Below are positions 27,678 through 36,792 of a stretch of DNA of 37,044 nt, piece by piece. Within the stretch, counting starts at the first letter, position 1; each line of letters starts with the position of its first letter. The notes beneath the pieces were generated by a model that saw only the letters and a program-made list of their open reading frames with translations, was not told the DNA's origin and did no database searches. The position numbers and the translations under genes are program-made. Source of the DNA: Planctomycetota bacterium (GTDB taxonomy: Bacteria; Planctomycetota; Planctomycetia; Planctomycetales; Planctomycetaceae); assembly GCA_003669125.1 (NCBI GenBank), contig QWQF01000208.1:1-37044 (forward strand), written 5' to 3'.

Positions 27678-28430
27678 CTAGCGAAGCATCGACGTCATTC
27701 GCGACTTGACCGTTGCCGCGGACTTCTCATCCACCGCCGGAGCGGGCGGAGCAACCGGGGCAGCCGGTTCCGGCACGAGCTTCTGTGGGGCCGGATTCGC
27801 TGCCGGTGCTGGAGCCGGAGGGCAGCCCACCGGTCCCGCTGGTTGAGCCGGCCTCGGTTGCGTCCAGGCTTGATTGCCGAGCGGCTCGACCCAGTATTGA
27901 ACGTTCGCGGATTGATGGTGATGGATCGGCGTGTAGCCGTCGTGCCAGCGACCGTGATAGCCACGATGCCCCTCACGCACATGCCACTGCGACGGCACTG
28001 GCGGTGGCGGCAAACGATTCGCCGGCTGCCAGTACGGAACCTGCTGGTAGGTGTAGCCGAGCTGCGTCGTGTCGGTCGGCGAGTACACCTGCGGATAGCT
28101 GCGATACTGACCAGCAGCAGCCGAGCCCGTCCCGTGCCACTGCTCCGGCCAGTAGCGGTAGTAGGTCACACCGCGACGCACGACCGGCACTTTGACCGGA
28201 GCATTCCAGCCGTAATCCGGCGGCAGGATGTAGTAGTCCGGACACAACGCCCACTTCACGATCGGCTTCAGGCTGCATTCGTGATAACCCGTGCGAGCGT
28301 ATCCCGGACAGGAGTCGCCTTGCTGCGGACACGTCGGACACGCATCGTTCGCATGACTGCTCGGAGCCGAAGCGATCGCCAGGTAGCACAACCCTGCCAG
28401 ACTCAGTCCCTTGAGAAAACTTCTACTCAT
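27678..28430 (-). CDS. Small exported Pro/Tyr-rich protein of unknown function
   Basis: A 250-residue protein with a signal peptide (MSRSFLKGLSLAGLCYLAIA). CPTCPQQGDSCPG follows at about 31-43 with three cysteines. The middle part is rich in Tyr, Trp, Pro, His and Gly, for example YYILPPDYGWNAPVKVP and VTYYRYWPEQWHGTG. The tail from about 185 is Pro/Ala-rich and ends with a short basic stretch. No named family is recognised. AGGAAGG lies about 10 bases before the ATG at 28430; the longer frame to 28619 runs through the upstream gene and is rejected. It is 56 bases after the Cys/Gly-rich gene and probably in one transcript with it. Confidence 0.75.
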   Translation of the reverse strand: MSRSFLKGLSLAGLCYLAIASAPSSHANDACPTCPQQGDSCPGYARTGYHECSLKPIVKWALCPDYYILPPDYGWNAPVKVPVVRRGVTYYRYWPEQWHGTGSAAAGQYRSYPQVYSPTDTTQLGYTYQQVPYWQPANRLPPPPVPSQWHVREGHRGYHGRWHDGYTPIHHHQSANVQYWVEPLGNQAWTQPRPAQPAGPVGCPPAPAPAANPAPQKLVPEPAAPVAPPAPAVDEKSAATVKSRMTSMLR

Positions 28431-28486
28431 GACTCGATCCCTTCCTGCGGGCTGCGCCCATTTGCCTACTGCCTTCCGCCGACTCC

Positions 28487-29467
28487 CTACCTGCCTCGTC
28501 CACCACGAGGTGGCACGACATTGGAAATCGGTGTCAATCGGCTCGACGGAATGCCGGTCGAGTAATTCATCGTGTGTCGCACGGTTGGTGCGAGCGGCAC
28601 TGACATCGGAACTCCCCATCCCTGAGCCGCGTAAATTTGGCTGTCACGCGGATCGGAGTAATCGGGATTCACGGCGTAGACCAAGTGATAGCAGCCGAAC
28701 GGAGGAGCTCCTTCGCCACCATTTCCCATCGGATGGAAGTACGCGAACTTGCCGTGAATGTGTGCTCGGAGAATCTCGCCTTGTTGCCGATTGCGAGCGT
28801 TGAACATCCCCCACTGATCGTGCAGCCAACCGCTGCAGTGCGGACAGTTCCTGGAACCATGTTCCGGACACGGACCATTTCCAGACCACGAGCCGGCTCC
28901 CCCTTCGTCATTCCAATCGCATTCTGGCCCGCGCCACATCGAGCCCACGGCGCGACCGGTTGCATGACCAGCACCGTTCCAGGATTGGCCCGCATCGCGG
29001 AAGCTGTAGCCGGACGAATGGCCGCCTCCACCAGTTCGGCACGACGGGCAACCATTGGGTCCGCAACTACCGGGAGTTCCTGGGCGACATCCATTCGGGC
29101 CACAGGCCCCCGCTCGCGCCGAGCAAGAGCCGTTCGTGCAGGCTCCGTTCGTGCAGGCTCCGTTCGTGCAGGCTCCGTTCGGACACGCGATGCTGGTGCA
29201 ACCGGGAACTCGCGCCACGCCAGGCCCTGCGATTTGGATTCGTCCCTGAGGTTCATCGGCTGGAGGCAATGGAGCCTTCTCCGCTGGTGGCGCAGGTGCC
29301 TTCTCGTCCGAAACCAGCGAGATCTGTTTGCTCTGTGAAACGTTGGACGTCTCGAACTCAGCCGATTCCACATCCTCGGCCAAGACCATCTGGCCCAAGC
29401 CGTGCAGAGCCGCTCCGGCGATCAGCATTCGCGCGCCGCAGCGGAACAATTTTTCAAGGGTCATCAT
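28487..29467 (-). CDS. Exported Cys/Gly-rich protein with a pentapeptide minisatellite
   Basis: About 326 residues. A signal peptide (to about 30) is followed by a Pro/Ala/Lys linker and by a Cys/Gly/Asn-rich region with PNGACTNGACTNGACTNG, then GPNGC, CPSC and CPHC pairs. The C-terminal third is a more regular domain: HGKFAYFHPMGNGGEGAPPFGCYHLVYAVNP, SQIYAAQGWGVPMSVPLAPTVRHTMNYSTGIPSSRLTP. That block looks like a family seen in planctomycetes, but I cannot name it. Three ATG codons in a row (29470, 29467, 29464) follow GGGAG; 29467 gives the best spacing, the next two are possible. No function is known; a disulfide-linked envelope protein is plausible. Confidence 0.72.
   Translation of the reverse strand: MMTLEKLFRCGARMLIAGAALHGLGQMVLAEDVESAEFETSNVSQSKQISLVSDEKAPAPPAEKAPLPPADEPQGRIQIAGPGVARVPGCTSIACPNGACTNGACTNGACTNGSCSARAGACGPNGCRPGTPGSCGPNGCPSCRTGGGGHSSGYSFRDAGQSWNGAGHATGRAVGSMWRGPECDWNDEGGAGSWSGNGPCPEHGSRNCPHCSGWLHDQWGMFNARNRQQGEILRAHIHGKFAYFHPMGNGGEGAPPFGCYHLVYAVNPDYSDPRDSQIYAAQGWGVPMSVPLAPTVRHTMNYSTGIPSSRLTPISNVVPPRGGRGR
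29131..29175. repeat. Three identical 15-bp tandem repeats within the Cys/Gly-rich gene
   Basis: CGTTCGTGCAGGCTC is repeated at 29131-29145, 29146-29160 and 29161-29175, with a degenerate fourth unit after that. On the minus strand each unit encodes part of the T-N-G-A-C pentapeptide. The length is a multiple of three, so changes in copy number keep the frame. Confidence 0.85.
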
Positions 29468-29528
29468 CATCTGCTCCCACATGCGTGCGAGTTGAGTGTT
29501 TGGAGTTTCGCCTTCCGGCGATCGTGAT

Positions 29529-30002
29529 TTACCAGGAGGTCGGCGGGCAGAAGCCCGAGAACGGCCGATAGCTGCTGCGGTACTTGACCTTCACCTCGGT
29601 CCCTTGCAGCTCCCACTTGTCGTGAGACTCCATGCCGAACGGAGTCCACCACCACTTGCCGCTGACCTTGTGATAGAAGGGCGGGTAGAGGGATTTGTAC
29701 TCGTGCGGGTAGAGCATCTCGTGCGGCGCGAACGCTTGGTTCGTGAACACCGTGCCGCCGACATAGGCCGGCACATTCGGCACCGGAGTTGGATACATCG
29801 GCGCGTGCATCTGCGGATACCCCCGCGGTGCCGGCATCACGACAACGGCTCCGGGCGGCAGTTGTCCCGGAGCGGCTTGCGGAGCGTAACCCGACATCGG
29901 CTGACCGCCGTACGGCCCGTTCGGTGCTTGTGCAATCGAATCCGACGCCACGAATGCGACGAGCGCCGCGGCTCCCAGCGACAACAAAACTGACTTGAGC
30001 AT
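29529..30002 (-). CDS. Small exported protein of unknown function, first of the minus-strand run
   Basis: A 157-residue protein. A signal peptide (MLKSVLLSLGAAALVAFVASDSIAQ) is followed by Pro/Gly-rich sequence and a C-terminal segment rich in Tyr, Trp, Lys and Phe, for example MLYPHEYKSLYPPFYHKVSGKWWWTPFG and VKVKYRSSYRPFSGF. No named family is recognised. AGGGGG lies about 6 bases before the ATG at 30002; the longer frame to 30059 precedes that site. The next gene starts 61 bases downstream and shares the style of signal peptide plus low-complexity body, so the three exported proteins (29529, 28487, 27678) may assemble together. Confidence 0.75.
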   Translation of the reverse strand: MLKSVLLSLGAAALVAFVASDSIAQAPNGPYGGQPMSGYAPQAAPGQLPPGAVVVMPAPRGYPQMHAPMYPTPVPNVPAYVGGTVFTNQAFAPHEMLYPHEYKSLYPPFYHKVSGKWWWTPFGMESHDKWELQGTEVKVKYRSSYRPFSGFCPPTSW

Positions 30003-30350
30003 GTTCGCCCCCTGGCAACGTCCGTGTTGTTCGTGTCGGCCGGCAACTCGCCCGATCATCTCTGACCGTCAGCCGGCGGCGACTTCTTGTGACGGTTGTT
30101 CCAATCGGTCACGCCCGACCTGCCACATCGGTTTTGCCGGTTCTTCCGCGGTCCTTGGCCGACAACGCCGCCGGTCGCTCGGCACAGCCGTCACCCGCCG
30201 AATCCCCGGCAAATCCCGACGAGTCCCCGAACCTTGCAAACTCAAGCCAACCGCTAGAATCTGCCCCCCTTCGGCTGACGCAGATTGCCCAGTTCACCTC
30301 TGAGCGGTTCGGAGCAGCTCCCCAGGCGATGCGCGATTGAAGGATTCACC
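30003..30350. other. Divergent intergenic region upstream of the topoisomerase gene
   Basis: This 348-base stretch separates two divergent genes. No gene is supported in it. A possible plus-strand promoter lies near its right end. Confidence 0.5.
30234..30260 (+). promoter_or_regulatory. Possible promoter of the topoisomerase A subunit gene
   Basis: TTGCAA (30234-30239) and TAGAAT (30255-30260) are 15 bases apart, or 16 if CTTGCA is used. The distance to the GTG start is about 90 bases. This is a moderate match only. Confidence 0.35.
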
Positions 30351-32750
30351 GTGCCCCGAAACGAAGATGACGCGACGACTCAGGACAACGGCAACGGAAC
30401 CGCCGAGGCCGGCCAACTGCAATACGTCTCGATCAGCCAAGAGACGCGCCGCCGGTACTTGAACTACGCGATGAGCGTCATCATGTCCCGCGCATTGCCC
30501 GACGTGCGCGACGGGCTGAAGCCGGTCCAGCGACGCATCCTCTACGCGATGTACGAAGGGCTGCGGCTGCTCGCCACCTCCAAGCCGCGCAAGTGCGCGG
30601 GAATCGTCGGCGAGACGCTCGCCAACTATCACCCGCATGGCGACGTCGCCGTTTACGAGGCGCTCGTCCGCATGGCTCAGGACTTCACCATGCGGTATCC
30701 GCTGGTGAATGGTCAGGGGAACTTCGGCTCGATCATGGGCCTGCCTCCCGCGCATCAGCGGTACACCGAAGCTCGGCTGACCGCGATCAGCGAACAGCTC
30801 ATGAACGAGCTGCGGTTCGAGACCGTCGACATGCGGCCGAACTACGACGCGCGCACGCAAGAGCCGGTCGTGCTGCCGGCCCGCTTTCCCAACTTGCTGG
30901 CCAACGGTTGCTCCGGCATCGCGGTCGGCATGGCCACGAATATCCCGCCGCACAACCTCGAAGAACTGATCCGCGCGTGCCTGCATCTGATCGACACCGA
31001 TAGCGAGGTCACGGTCACGCAGCTCATGAAGTACGTCAAAGGCCCCGACTTCCCGATGGGAGGCCGCATCGTCACCGACCGCACGTCGCTGCGGCTGATG
31101 TACGAAGAAGGCCGCGGCTCGATCAAAGTCCGCGCCGAATGGCGGCTCGACAAAGAGCGACGGCAAGAAATCGCGAACCGCATCGTGATCTACACGATCC
31201 CCTACGGCGTCGAGACCAACCCGCTGATGGCCGAACTCGGCGACATCATCAACGGCCGCAATCTGCCGCAGGTGCTCGAACTCAACGACGAGACGAATGA
31301 AAAACTCGGCCTGCGAATCGTCCTCGAACTGAAGAAGGACGCCGATCCGGAAATGGTCATGGCGTACCTCTACAAGCACAGCTCACTCGAATCGAACTTC
31401 GCGTACAACGCGACTTGCCTCGTGCCAACCGAATCGGGCACGCTCACGCCCGCCCGCTGCAATCTGGTCGAGATGCTCAAGCACTTCCTCGACTTCCGCC
31501 TGCAAACAGTGCGTCGCCGGTTCCAGTATTTGCTGGCTCAACTCGAACGCCGCATCCACATCCTGGAAGGCTTCGCGATCATCTTCAACGGCCTCGACCG
31601 AGCGATCAAGATCATTCGCGGCAGCGACGGCAAACAAGACGCCGCAGCCAAGCTGATGAAAGAATTTCCGCTGGATGAAATCCAGACGATGGCGATTCTT
31701 GAAATGATGCTGTATCGGATCAGCAAGCTGGAGATTGACGACATCCGCAAAGAGCTGGCCGAGAAACAAGCCGAAGCCGAGCGGCTCCGCAAGCTGCTGA
31801 AATCCGAAGCGCGTTTGTGGGGCGTCGTCCGCACGGAACTCGAAGAGTTGTTGACTCAGTTCCCGGACAAACGCAAGACGAGCATCGGCTCGTCGGAGGA
31901 GATCACCGAGTTCGACGCCGCCGCGTACATCGTCAAAGAGAACGCGAATGTCGTGCTGACTCGCGAAGGCTGGATCAAACGCGTCGGCCGACTGGCGAAG
32001 GTCGAGGGGACTCGCGTCCGTGAAGGAGACAGTGTTCTCGACGTCGTCCCCGGCAGCACGTTGGACACGGTCGTCTTCTTCGCCAGCGACGGCATCGCCT
32101 ACACGCTGCCGATCGATCAAGTCCCCGCCAGCAGCGGCTACGGCGAACCGATCAGCAAGCACGTCAAACTGCAAGACGGAGTCAGCATCGTCGCCGCGAT
32201 CACGACCGATGCGCGCTTCACCCCCGAAGATGTTCAACGGAAGAAAGACCCCCTGCCCCGCCCGCACCTGTTTGTCGTGACGACCTTCGGCAACGTATTG
32301 CGTTTGCCGCTCAGCCCGTTCCGCACCGCGTCGAACAAGAACGGCCGCAAGTTCTGCCGCGTCGTTCCCGGCGACCGAGTCGTCTCGGTCGAATTGATCC
32401 GCGATGCCGATTCGGTCTTCATCGTGACTCGCAAGGCCCGGCTGATTCACTTCGGCATCGACGACGTGCCGATTCTCTCCGGAGCCGGCAAAGGAGTCCG
32501 CGGCATCAAAGTCGAAACCGGCGACAGCGTGCTTGGCTTCAAACAGATGACTCGTCCCAGCGACGCGCTCCGTGTCACCACGAACGCCGACAAAACGATG
32601 GCGTTCGGCCAAACGAAATACACCATCACCTCACGCGGCGGCCGAGGCATCCGCACCAGCCACCGCAGCGAGTTCGTCGATCTCATCCGCGACCCCATCG
32701 AACTCGTCGATTGGGCCACGATGGAAGACGACGCCAAAGACGCGAAGTAA
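30351..32750 (+). CDS. DNA gyrase / topoisomerase IV subunit A (type IIA)
   Basis: A 799-residue protein that cuts and rejoins DNA and works with a B subunit encoded elsewhere. The cleavage domain shows [65 protein letters not shown] with catalytic Tyr138, and [16 protein letters not shown] long helical region (about 385-525) follows, then the C-terminal beta-pinwheel (530-780), ending in TSRGGRG in place of the canonical GyrA box QRRGGKG. The positions of E. coli Ser83 and Asp87 are Val99 and Glu103 here. Gyrase and topoisomerase IV cannot be told apart from this subunit alone. The GTG at 30351 is chosen because AAGGA lies 6 bases upstream; a longer frame from 30285 adds no conserved sequence. 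Confidence 0.94.
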   Translation: MPRNEDDATTQDNGNGTAEAGQLQYVSISQETRRRYLNYAMSVIMSRALPDVRDGLKPVQRRILYAMYEGLRLLATSKPRKCAGIVGETLANYHPHGDVAVYEALVRMAQDFTMRYPLVNGQGNFGSIMGLPPAHQRYTEARLTAISEQLMNELRFETVDMRPNYDARTQEPVVLPARFPNLLANGCSGIAVGMATNIPPHNLEELIRACLHLIDTDSEVTVTQLMKYVKGPDFPMGGRIVTDRTSLRLMYEEGRGSIKVRAEWRLDKERRQEIANRIVIYTIPYGVETNPLMAELGDIINGRNLPQVLELNDETNEKLGLRIVLELKKDADPEMVMAYLYKHSSLESNFAYNATCLVPTESGTLTPARCNLVEMLKHFLDFRLQTVRRRFQYLLAQLERRIHILEGFAIIFNGLDRAIKIIRGSDGKQDAAAKLMKEFPLDEIQTMAILEMMLYRISKLEIDDIRKELAEKQAEAERLRKLLKSEARLWGVVRTELEELLTQFPDKRKTSIGSSEEITEFDAAAYIVKENANVVLTREGWIKRVGRLAKVEGTRVREGDSVLDVVPGSTLDTVVFFASDGIAYTLPIDQVPASSGYGEPISKHVKLQDGVSIVAAITTDARFTPEDVQRKKDPLPRPHLFVVTTFGNVLRLPLSPFRTASNKNGRKFCRVVPGDRVVSVELIRDADSVFIVTRKARLIHFGIDDVPILSGAGKGVRGIKVETGDSVLGFKQMTRPSDALRVTTNADKTMAFGQTKYTITSRGGRGIRTSHRSEFVDLIRDPIELVDWATMEDDAKDAK

Positions 32751-32830
32751 GTCTGTGGTCCACGCTTGTCATCGTTCGCCAGGCTGGTCACGCTATTCCC
32801 CCTGTTGGATTTCACCGTTCGATTTGACGG

Positions 32831-32844
32831 CCGCCTGAAGGCGG
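32831..32844. repeat. Short palindrome before the DUF1080 gene
   Basis: CCGCC and GGCGG flank TGAA, followed by GACTACGAAAC. It is one of the small intergenic palindromes of the window. Confidence 0.4.
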
Positions 32845-32872
32845 GACTACGAAACTCTCGAAAGGAACCACC

Positions 32873-34243
32873 ATGAGACGCTCGGTTGGATTGTTCGCTT
32901 GGGCATTGCTGGGAATGACGGCGATCGCGGGTGCGGCGGACGCTCCGAAAGGGATCACGAACCTGCCGCTGATTTTCTCGGACGACTTTGAGTCCGGCAG
33001 TTCCTCAAGTTGGGTCGCGACCGATCCGGCCGCTTGGAAGATTGAGAAGACGGACAAAGGTCACGTCCTCAGCCAGTTCGGCAAGAGCAACACCAAGACG
33101 CCGGTTCGCTCGCCGTTCAATCGAGCGATGATCAAGGATGTGACCGTCAGCGATTTCGTGCTGGACGTGAAGCTGCAATCGACCATCAAAGACTACGGGC
33201 ATCGCGACATGTGTCTGTTTTTCGGCGGCCAGGACGCGGCTCATCTGTACTACGTGCATCTCGGCAAACAGACCGACGACCACGCCAACCAGATCTTCAT
33301 CGTCAACAACGCCGACCGAAAGAAGATCTCGACCAAGACCAGCAGCGGGACGAATTGGACCGACGACTGGCATCACGCTCGGCTGACGCGCGACGTGAAG
33401 AGCGGCTCGATCAAGGTCTTCTTCGACAACATGACCGAACCGGTGATGGAAGCGACGGACACGACGTTCGCGTGGGGCCAAGTCGGGGTCGGCACGTTCG
33501 ACGACACTGGGAACTTCGACAACGTGTTCCTGTTCGGCACGAAGGTCGAGCCGAAAGAAGTCGCCGTTGCGGATCAACAAGCTCAACCCGTCGGCAAGAA
33601 GGCCGCTCCTGACAACACGCCGCCCGAAGGTTTCACCGCGCTCTTCAACGGCAAAGACCTGACTGGCTGGCAGGGGCTCGTCAAGAACATCAAAGAGCGG
33701 AAGTCCATGACCGCCGAACAAATCGCGGCCGAGCAAATCAAAGCCGACGAGAGCGCGAAGGCTCACTGGCGCGCCGAGAACGGAGTGCTCCTCTTCGACG
33801 GCAAGGGCCAAAGCCTCTGCTCGGTCAAGGACTACGCCGATTTTGAACTCTACTGCGATTGGAAGATCGAGCCGAAAGGGGACAGCGGCATCTACGTTCG
33901 CGGCACGCCTCAGATTCAAATCTGGGATTCCAGCGCCGAGGCTCAACTGGGAAACGGTGCCGAGAAGGGTTCGGGCAGCTTGTGGAACAATGCCAAGAAC
34001 CCGCGCTTCCCGGACGTGAAGGCCGACAACCCGATCGGTCAGTGGAACACGTTCTTCATCCGCATGGTCGGCGACAAAGTGACGATCACGCTCAACGGCA
34101 AGACGGTCGTCAACAACGTCACGCTGGAGAACTACTGGGAGCGTGACAAGCCGTGCTACGAGACCGGCCCGATCGAATTGCAAAACCACGGCAATACGCT
34201 GTACTTCAAGAACATCTACGTGCGTGAGTTGCCGAAGAAGTAA
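32873..34243 (+). CDS. Exported two-domain protein, DUF1080 (3-keto-disaccharide hydrolase-like) at C-terminus
   Basis: A 456-residue protein with a signal peptide (1-21). Residues about 30-225 form an LamG/DUF1080-like beta-sandwich (LIFSDDFESGSSSSWVATDP, DFVLDVKLQ, GQVGVGTFDDTGNFDNV). Residues about 250-455 form a DUF1080 domain starting PPEGFTALFNGKDLTGWQG and ending NHGNTLYFKNIYVREL, with the WKIEPKGDSGIYVRG and GQWNTFFIRM motifs. The Pfam name is 3-keto-disaccharide hydrolase; planctomycetes hold many exported members likely acting on carbohydrates. AAAGGA before the ATG supports the start. A terminator follows at 34293. Confidence 0.92.
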   Translation: MRRSVGLFAWALLGMTAIAGAADAPKGITNLPLIFSDDFESGSSSSWVATDPAAWKIEKTDKGHVLSQFGKSNTKTPVRSPFNRAMIKDVTVSDFVLDVKLQSTIKDYGHRDMCLFFGGQDAAHLYYVHLGKQTDDHANQIFIVNNADRKKISTKTSSGTNWTDDWHHARLTRDVKSGSIKVFFDNMTEPVMEATDTTFAWGQVGVGTFDDTGNFDNVFLFGTKVEPKEVAVADQQAQPVGKKAAPDNTPPEGFTALFNGKDLTGWQGLVKNIKERKSMTAEQIAAEQIKADESAKAHWRAENGVLLFDGKGQSLCSVKDYADFELYCDWKIEPKGDSGIYVRGTPQIQIWDSSAEAQLGNGAEKGSGSLWNNAKNPRFPDVKADNPIGQWNTFFIRMVGDKVTITLNGKTVVNNVTLENYWERDKPCYETGPIELQNHGNTLYFKNIYVRELPKK

Positions 34244-34257
34244 CGGTGCATCGCGAT

Positions 34258-34276
34258 CACAGGCGATCCGCCTGTG
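34258..34276. repeat. CACAGGCG/CGCCTGTG palindrome
   Basis: An 8-bp perfect stem with a 3-nt loop, 15 bases after the DUF1080 stop codon and before the terminator hairpin. Confidence 0.55.
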
Positions 34277-34286
34277 CCACGAAAAC

Positions 34287-34327
34287 AAAAAAGGTCCGGC
34301 TTCCCCTTCGAAGCCGGGCCTTTCTTC
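34287..34327 (+). terminator. Rho-independent terminator after the DUF1080 gene
   Basis: A run of A (34287-34292) precedes an 11-bp stem (34293-34303 with 34310-34320, one G-U pair, 6-nt loop), followed by TTTCTTC. The A and T runs extend the stem, so this can also act on the converging strand. Confidence 0.85.
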
Positions 34328-34416
34328 ATCAGGTTTGCGTCAATGAATGGACCGGTTCGCGGACGCGAAACCTCTCATCGCAACGCCCACGTCTCGGATG
34401 CCTGATTGCGGCTCAA

Positions 34417-34893
34417 TTACCAGCGGTTCTGCAGTTCGTTCGCGGCTTGATTGAACACTCGTCCGGGTTCAAATTTGCTCGGCGATTGGGCGGTGATTCG
34501 CAGCCAGACCGAGTGGCCTTGAAAGAGCCCCTCAACTCCCACATGTGGTCCCAATTGATCGTCCTCCGTCATCGTCTGAGCTTGCCAATAGCAATTCTCG
34601 ACGACGTCAAAGGCCGCCATCAGATCTCTTAGGTCGACCATGAAGCGTGAGAACACGCATTGTCCGTCGCGTGCTCCGCCATAAATCTCCGTGCTCGAAA
34701 CAAAGAGCGTCACTTCCCATTGAGTCGGCGCGACCTCGTTGTTTTTGTGAAAGTGACAACCGACCGGCGCTAATGGACTCTGCGAGTGAATCGCTTGCGT
34801 CGCCAAAGTGGCGAGTTCGCCGAGCCATCGCGGCGGCTGAGGTTCACGAGTTTCAACTTCTTCGACCATTGGTTTCAGATCCTTCTGTGACAT
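34417..34893 (-). CDS. Hypothetical protein of unknown function
   Basis: A 158-residue protein with no signal peptide or membrane segment. Its middle and C-terminal parts look like an alpha/beta fold (PVGCHFHKNNEVAPTQWEVTLFVSSTEIYGG, HSVWLRITAQSPSKFEPGRVFNQAANELQNRW). No family is recognised. The ATG at 34893 has GGAG 7 bases upstream; longer frames (ATG 34911 or further) are less likely. It is followed by a converging DUF1080 gene across a terminator. Confidence 0.65.
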   Translation of the reverse strand: MSQKDLKPMVEEVETREPQPPRWLGELATLATQAIHSQSPLAPVGCHFHKNNEVAPTQWEVTLFVSSTEIYGGARDGQCVFSRFMVDLRDLMAAFDVVENCYWQAQTMTEDDQLGPHVGVEGLFQGHSVWLRITAQSPSKFEPGRVFNQAANELQNRW

Positions 34894-35256
34894 GGGCGTG
34901 CTCCGCTCCATGACTGAGTCAGACGGATTCCACGTCTGACAATCCGACTGATCCTGTGCGTGCCTCGCGGTTGTAGGAATTCGTTCCGAACGATCCGAGA
35001 TTGCCAACTCCCTGAGCAAGGCAAATGCCGGATGACTTGTTTCCGCAACGTCGCGGCACCACGAATCGGAATTGGCTCGATTGGAAAACGATCTCGCGGC
35101 AAGTTCCGTCTGTGCTTAGGTTTTTCAATAATGATTCCAACCACGCGGCGGCGGTGGGCATCCACAAGGTTGGTTCGACCGGCACAAAAAATCGCTGCGA
35201 ATTCACTGAATGAAACGCGATGTTCAAGTTTTGAACGCGAGCGTTTCGGATTCTGA
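34894..35256. other. Intergenic stretch before the unknown small gene
   Basis: This 363-base gap shows no credible gene on either strand. It is locally AT-richer than its surroundings (for example TTTTTCAATAATG near 35120). GTTCAA and TTGAAC form a 6-bp stem at 35222-35236, close to the end of the methyltransferase gene. Confidence 0.45.
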
Positions 35257-35907
35257 TCACGCTGCTGAGCGGCGAGTCATCCAGCACGCCCAGCCCAAGG
35301 GGCCAGGAATTCCGCCGCGATCCTCGAAGTGGAATTCTCGAATCCACTCGATCTCAAACAGGTTGCCCCAGTCGGAGCGAATTTCCGCCTCGGTCACTTT
35401 CGGCGGCCCCTGTTGAGTCAGCTCATTCGCGTTCCCGCACAACAGCAGCAGTCGAGCATTCGGAGCGGCGAGCCATTCCACCGTTTCCAAAAATCCCGCC
35501 AAGTTCACGCGCCGAGCACAGTGGTAGCAGCCTCGATCAAACAAGAACGAGCACTCTCGTTCGAACATCGCAGCGACTTCGCCGAACGTCTCGCGGAGAT
35601 CCGCCACTCGACACAAATCCGCGACGGTCAAATGCACCGAAACGCCAGCTTCGTCGGCGAGTGCGCGGGCACGCTCGATCGCGATCGCCGAGCAGTCCGT
35701 CCCCAAAACCTCGAAGCCTTGCTGCGTCAGATGCACCGCGTTCGTCCCGGCACCACAGCCGAGCTCCACCGCCCGGCACGGTACGACGTGCTGCTCGGCC
35801 AAGACGCGGACAAGTTCCCGCGAGACGATGCCCGAATTCCACGGCGCGTCGCCGCTGAGATATCGCTGGTCCCAATGCGCGGAGCTGTGTGATTGGCCGG
35901 TCATCAT
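35257..35907 (-). CDS. Class I SAM-dependent methyltransferase
   Basis: A 216-residue cytosolic enzyme. Residues 12-30 (WDQRYLSGDAPWNSGIVSR) match the start of TehB/TPMT-like methyltransferases. Motif I is AVELGCGAGTNAVHL at about 46-60, with the acidic end of the second strand in GTDCS and VADL. FDRGCYHC near 120 lies where these enzymes bind the substrate. The substrate is unknown. AGGAGGA lies just before two adjacent ATG codons (35907, 35904); the second has the better spacing. It ends 363 bases before the next gene, and follows the four-TM protein by 35 bases, so these two are probably co-transcribed. Confidence 0.88.
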   Translation of the reverse strand: MMTGQSHSSAHWDQRYLSGDAPWNSGIVSRELVRVLAEQHVVPCRAVELGCGAGTNAVHLTQQGFEVLGTDCSAIAIERARALADEAGVSVHLTVADLCRVADLRETFGEVAAMFERECSFLFDRGCYHCARRVNLAGFLETVEWLAAPNARLLLLCGNANELTQQGPPKVTEAEIRSDWGNLFEIEWIREFHFEDRGGIPGPLGWACWMTRRSAA

Positions 35908-35942
35908 TCCTCCTCAGGTTGAATGACTCGCAGTTCACACAC

Positions 35943-36779
35943 TCAGACCCAAAATGCCAAGCTCCCCAGCGTGAGGACGATCGCCGTTCCCGCGACTACG
36001 GCACGGCGACGGCCATTCCAAGCGGCATCCAGTCGCAGCGCGAACGCAGTCAGTGCGGCAGCAGCCGTACCCCACAAGCTCCAGCCGGTGAGCGTTCGCA
36101 AGCGAGCCTCGACCGCCGCTTGCCGCCACGGCTCCGCCAATCGCTCGCCAAGTTCAGGAGTCAGTTCCACCTGCAACCAAAGCTGATGCATCGGAGCTTT
36201 GAACTTGCCGAAGTCGTATTGAGCGATCGTCTCCATGAACCGGATTTTGACGGCGGTCTCTTTGATCATGTCTGTGTGCTGCGGTTGCACCGCACCGGAC
36301 CCGCGAGGATCGAACGATGAAAACTCCTTCACGGCGATGGCGGCAGCTTGTTGAAAGCCGTGCAACTCCGCTTCCTCTCTGCTCGCGAAGAGGCCGCTGC
36401 TCACCACGACCAGCTTCCGATTGCCGTCGATCCGCGCAGGCTGCCGAGTCCATTCGGGCCGCTCGACATCGGACTTCGCGGCTTCCACTTCACCGGCCGA
36501 GGACGTCGCACTTTCCGAAGGCGGCAACTTGTTCAACGGCGCCGAAGTGCGTTCCGATGCCAGCCGAGTGGTGGTCTGCATCGGGACGCCACGACTCCAA
36601 AAGAATCCGGCGGTCACCAGCAGCAAGACTCCCATCACCAGAAACTTTGCGAAGGACCGTGCGATCTCCGGTAGCCGCCGCCCTGAAGCAACGACCGTCA
36701 GAAGTACAATGACTGCGATCAGGACGAGCAGAATCGGCATGCTCCAATGGAATCCAATTGTCGGGGCTTCGGAGCTCAT
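35943..36779 (-). CDS. Membrane protein with four predicted TM segments
   Basis: A 278-residue protein. TM segments are near 13-33 and 44-64, then a soluble region (65-225) with a strand-like start RKLVVVSSGLFASREEAELHGFQQAAAIAVKEF, and two TM segments near 228-248 and 258-277. No family is recognised. The ATG at 36779 has AGAAGG 7 bases upstream; a GTG at 36782 would be 4 bases from it. The gene follows another membrane-protein gene by 49 bases. Confidence 0.75.
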   Translation of the reverse strand: MSSEAPTIGFHWSMPILLVLIAVIVLLTVVASGRRLPEIARSFAKFLVMGVLLLVTAGFFWSRGVPMQTTTRLASERTSAPLNKLPPSESATSSAGEVEAAKSDVERPEWTRQPARIDGNRKLVVVSSGLFASREEAELHGFQQAAAIAVKEFSSFDPRGSGAVQPQHTDMIKETAVKIRFMETIAQYDFGKFKAPMHQLWLQVELTPELGERLAEPWRQAAVEARLRTLTGWSLWGTAAAALTAFALRLDAAWNGRRRAVVAGTAIVLTLGSLAFWV

Positions 36780-36792
36780 CACATGGCCTTCT

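Noticed and set aside
29131..29175. A possible mobile-element end or CRISPR-like repeat.
   Set aside because: It is a coding minisatellite in frame with the Cys/Gly-rich protein.
31383..32612. Minus-strand frames of 409 and 361 residues (also 30294-31379).
   Set aside because: Both are antisense to the topoisomerase gene and lack any recognisable domain.
33005..34288. A 427-residue minus-strand frame.
   Set aside because: It is antisense to the DUF1080 gene and runs over the terminator.
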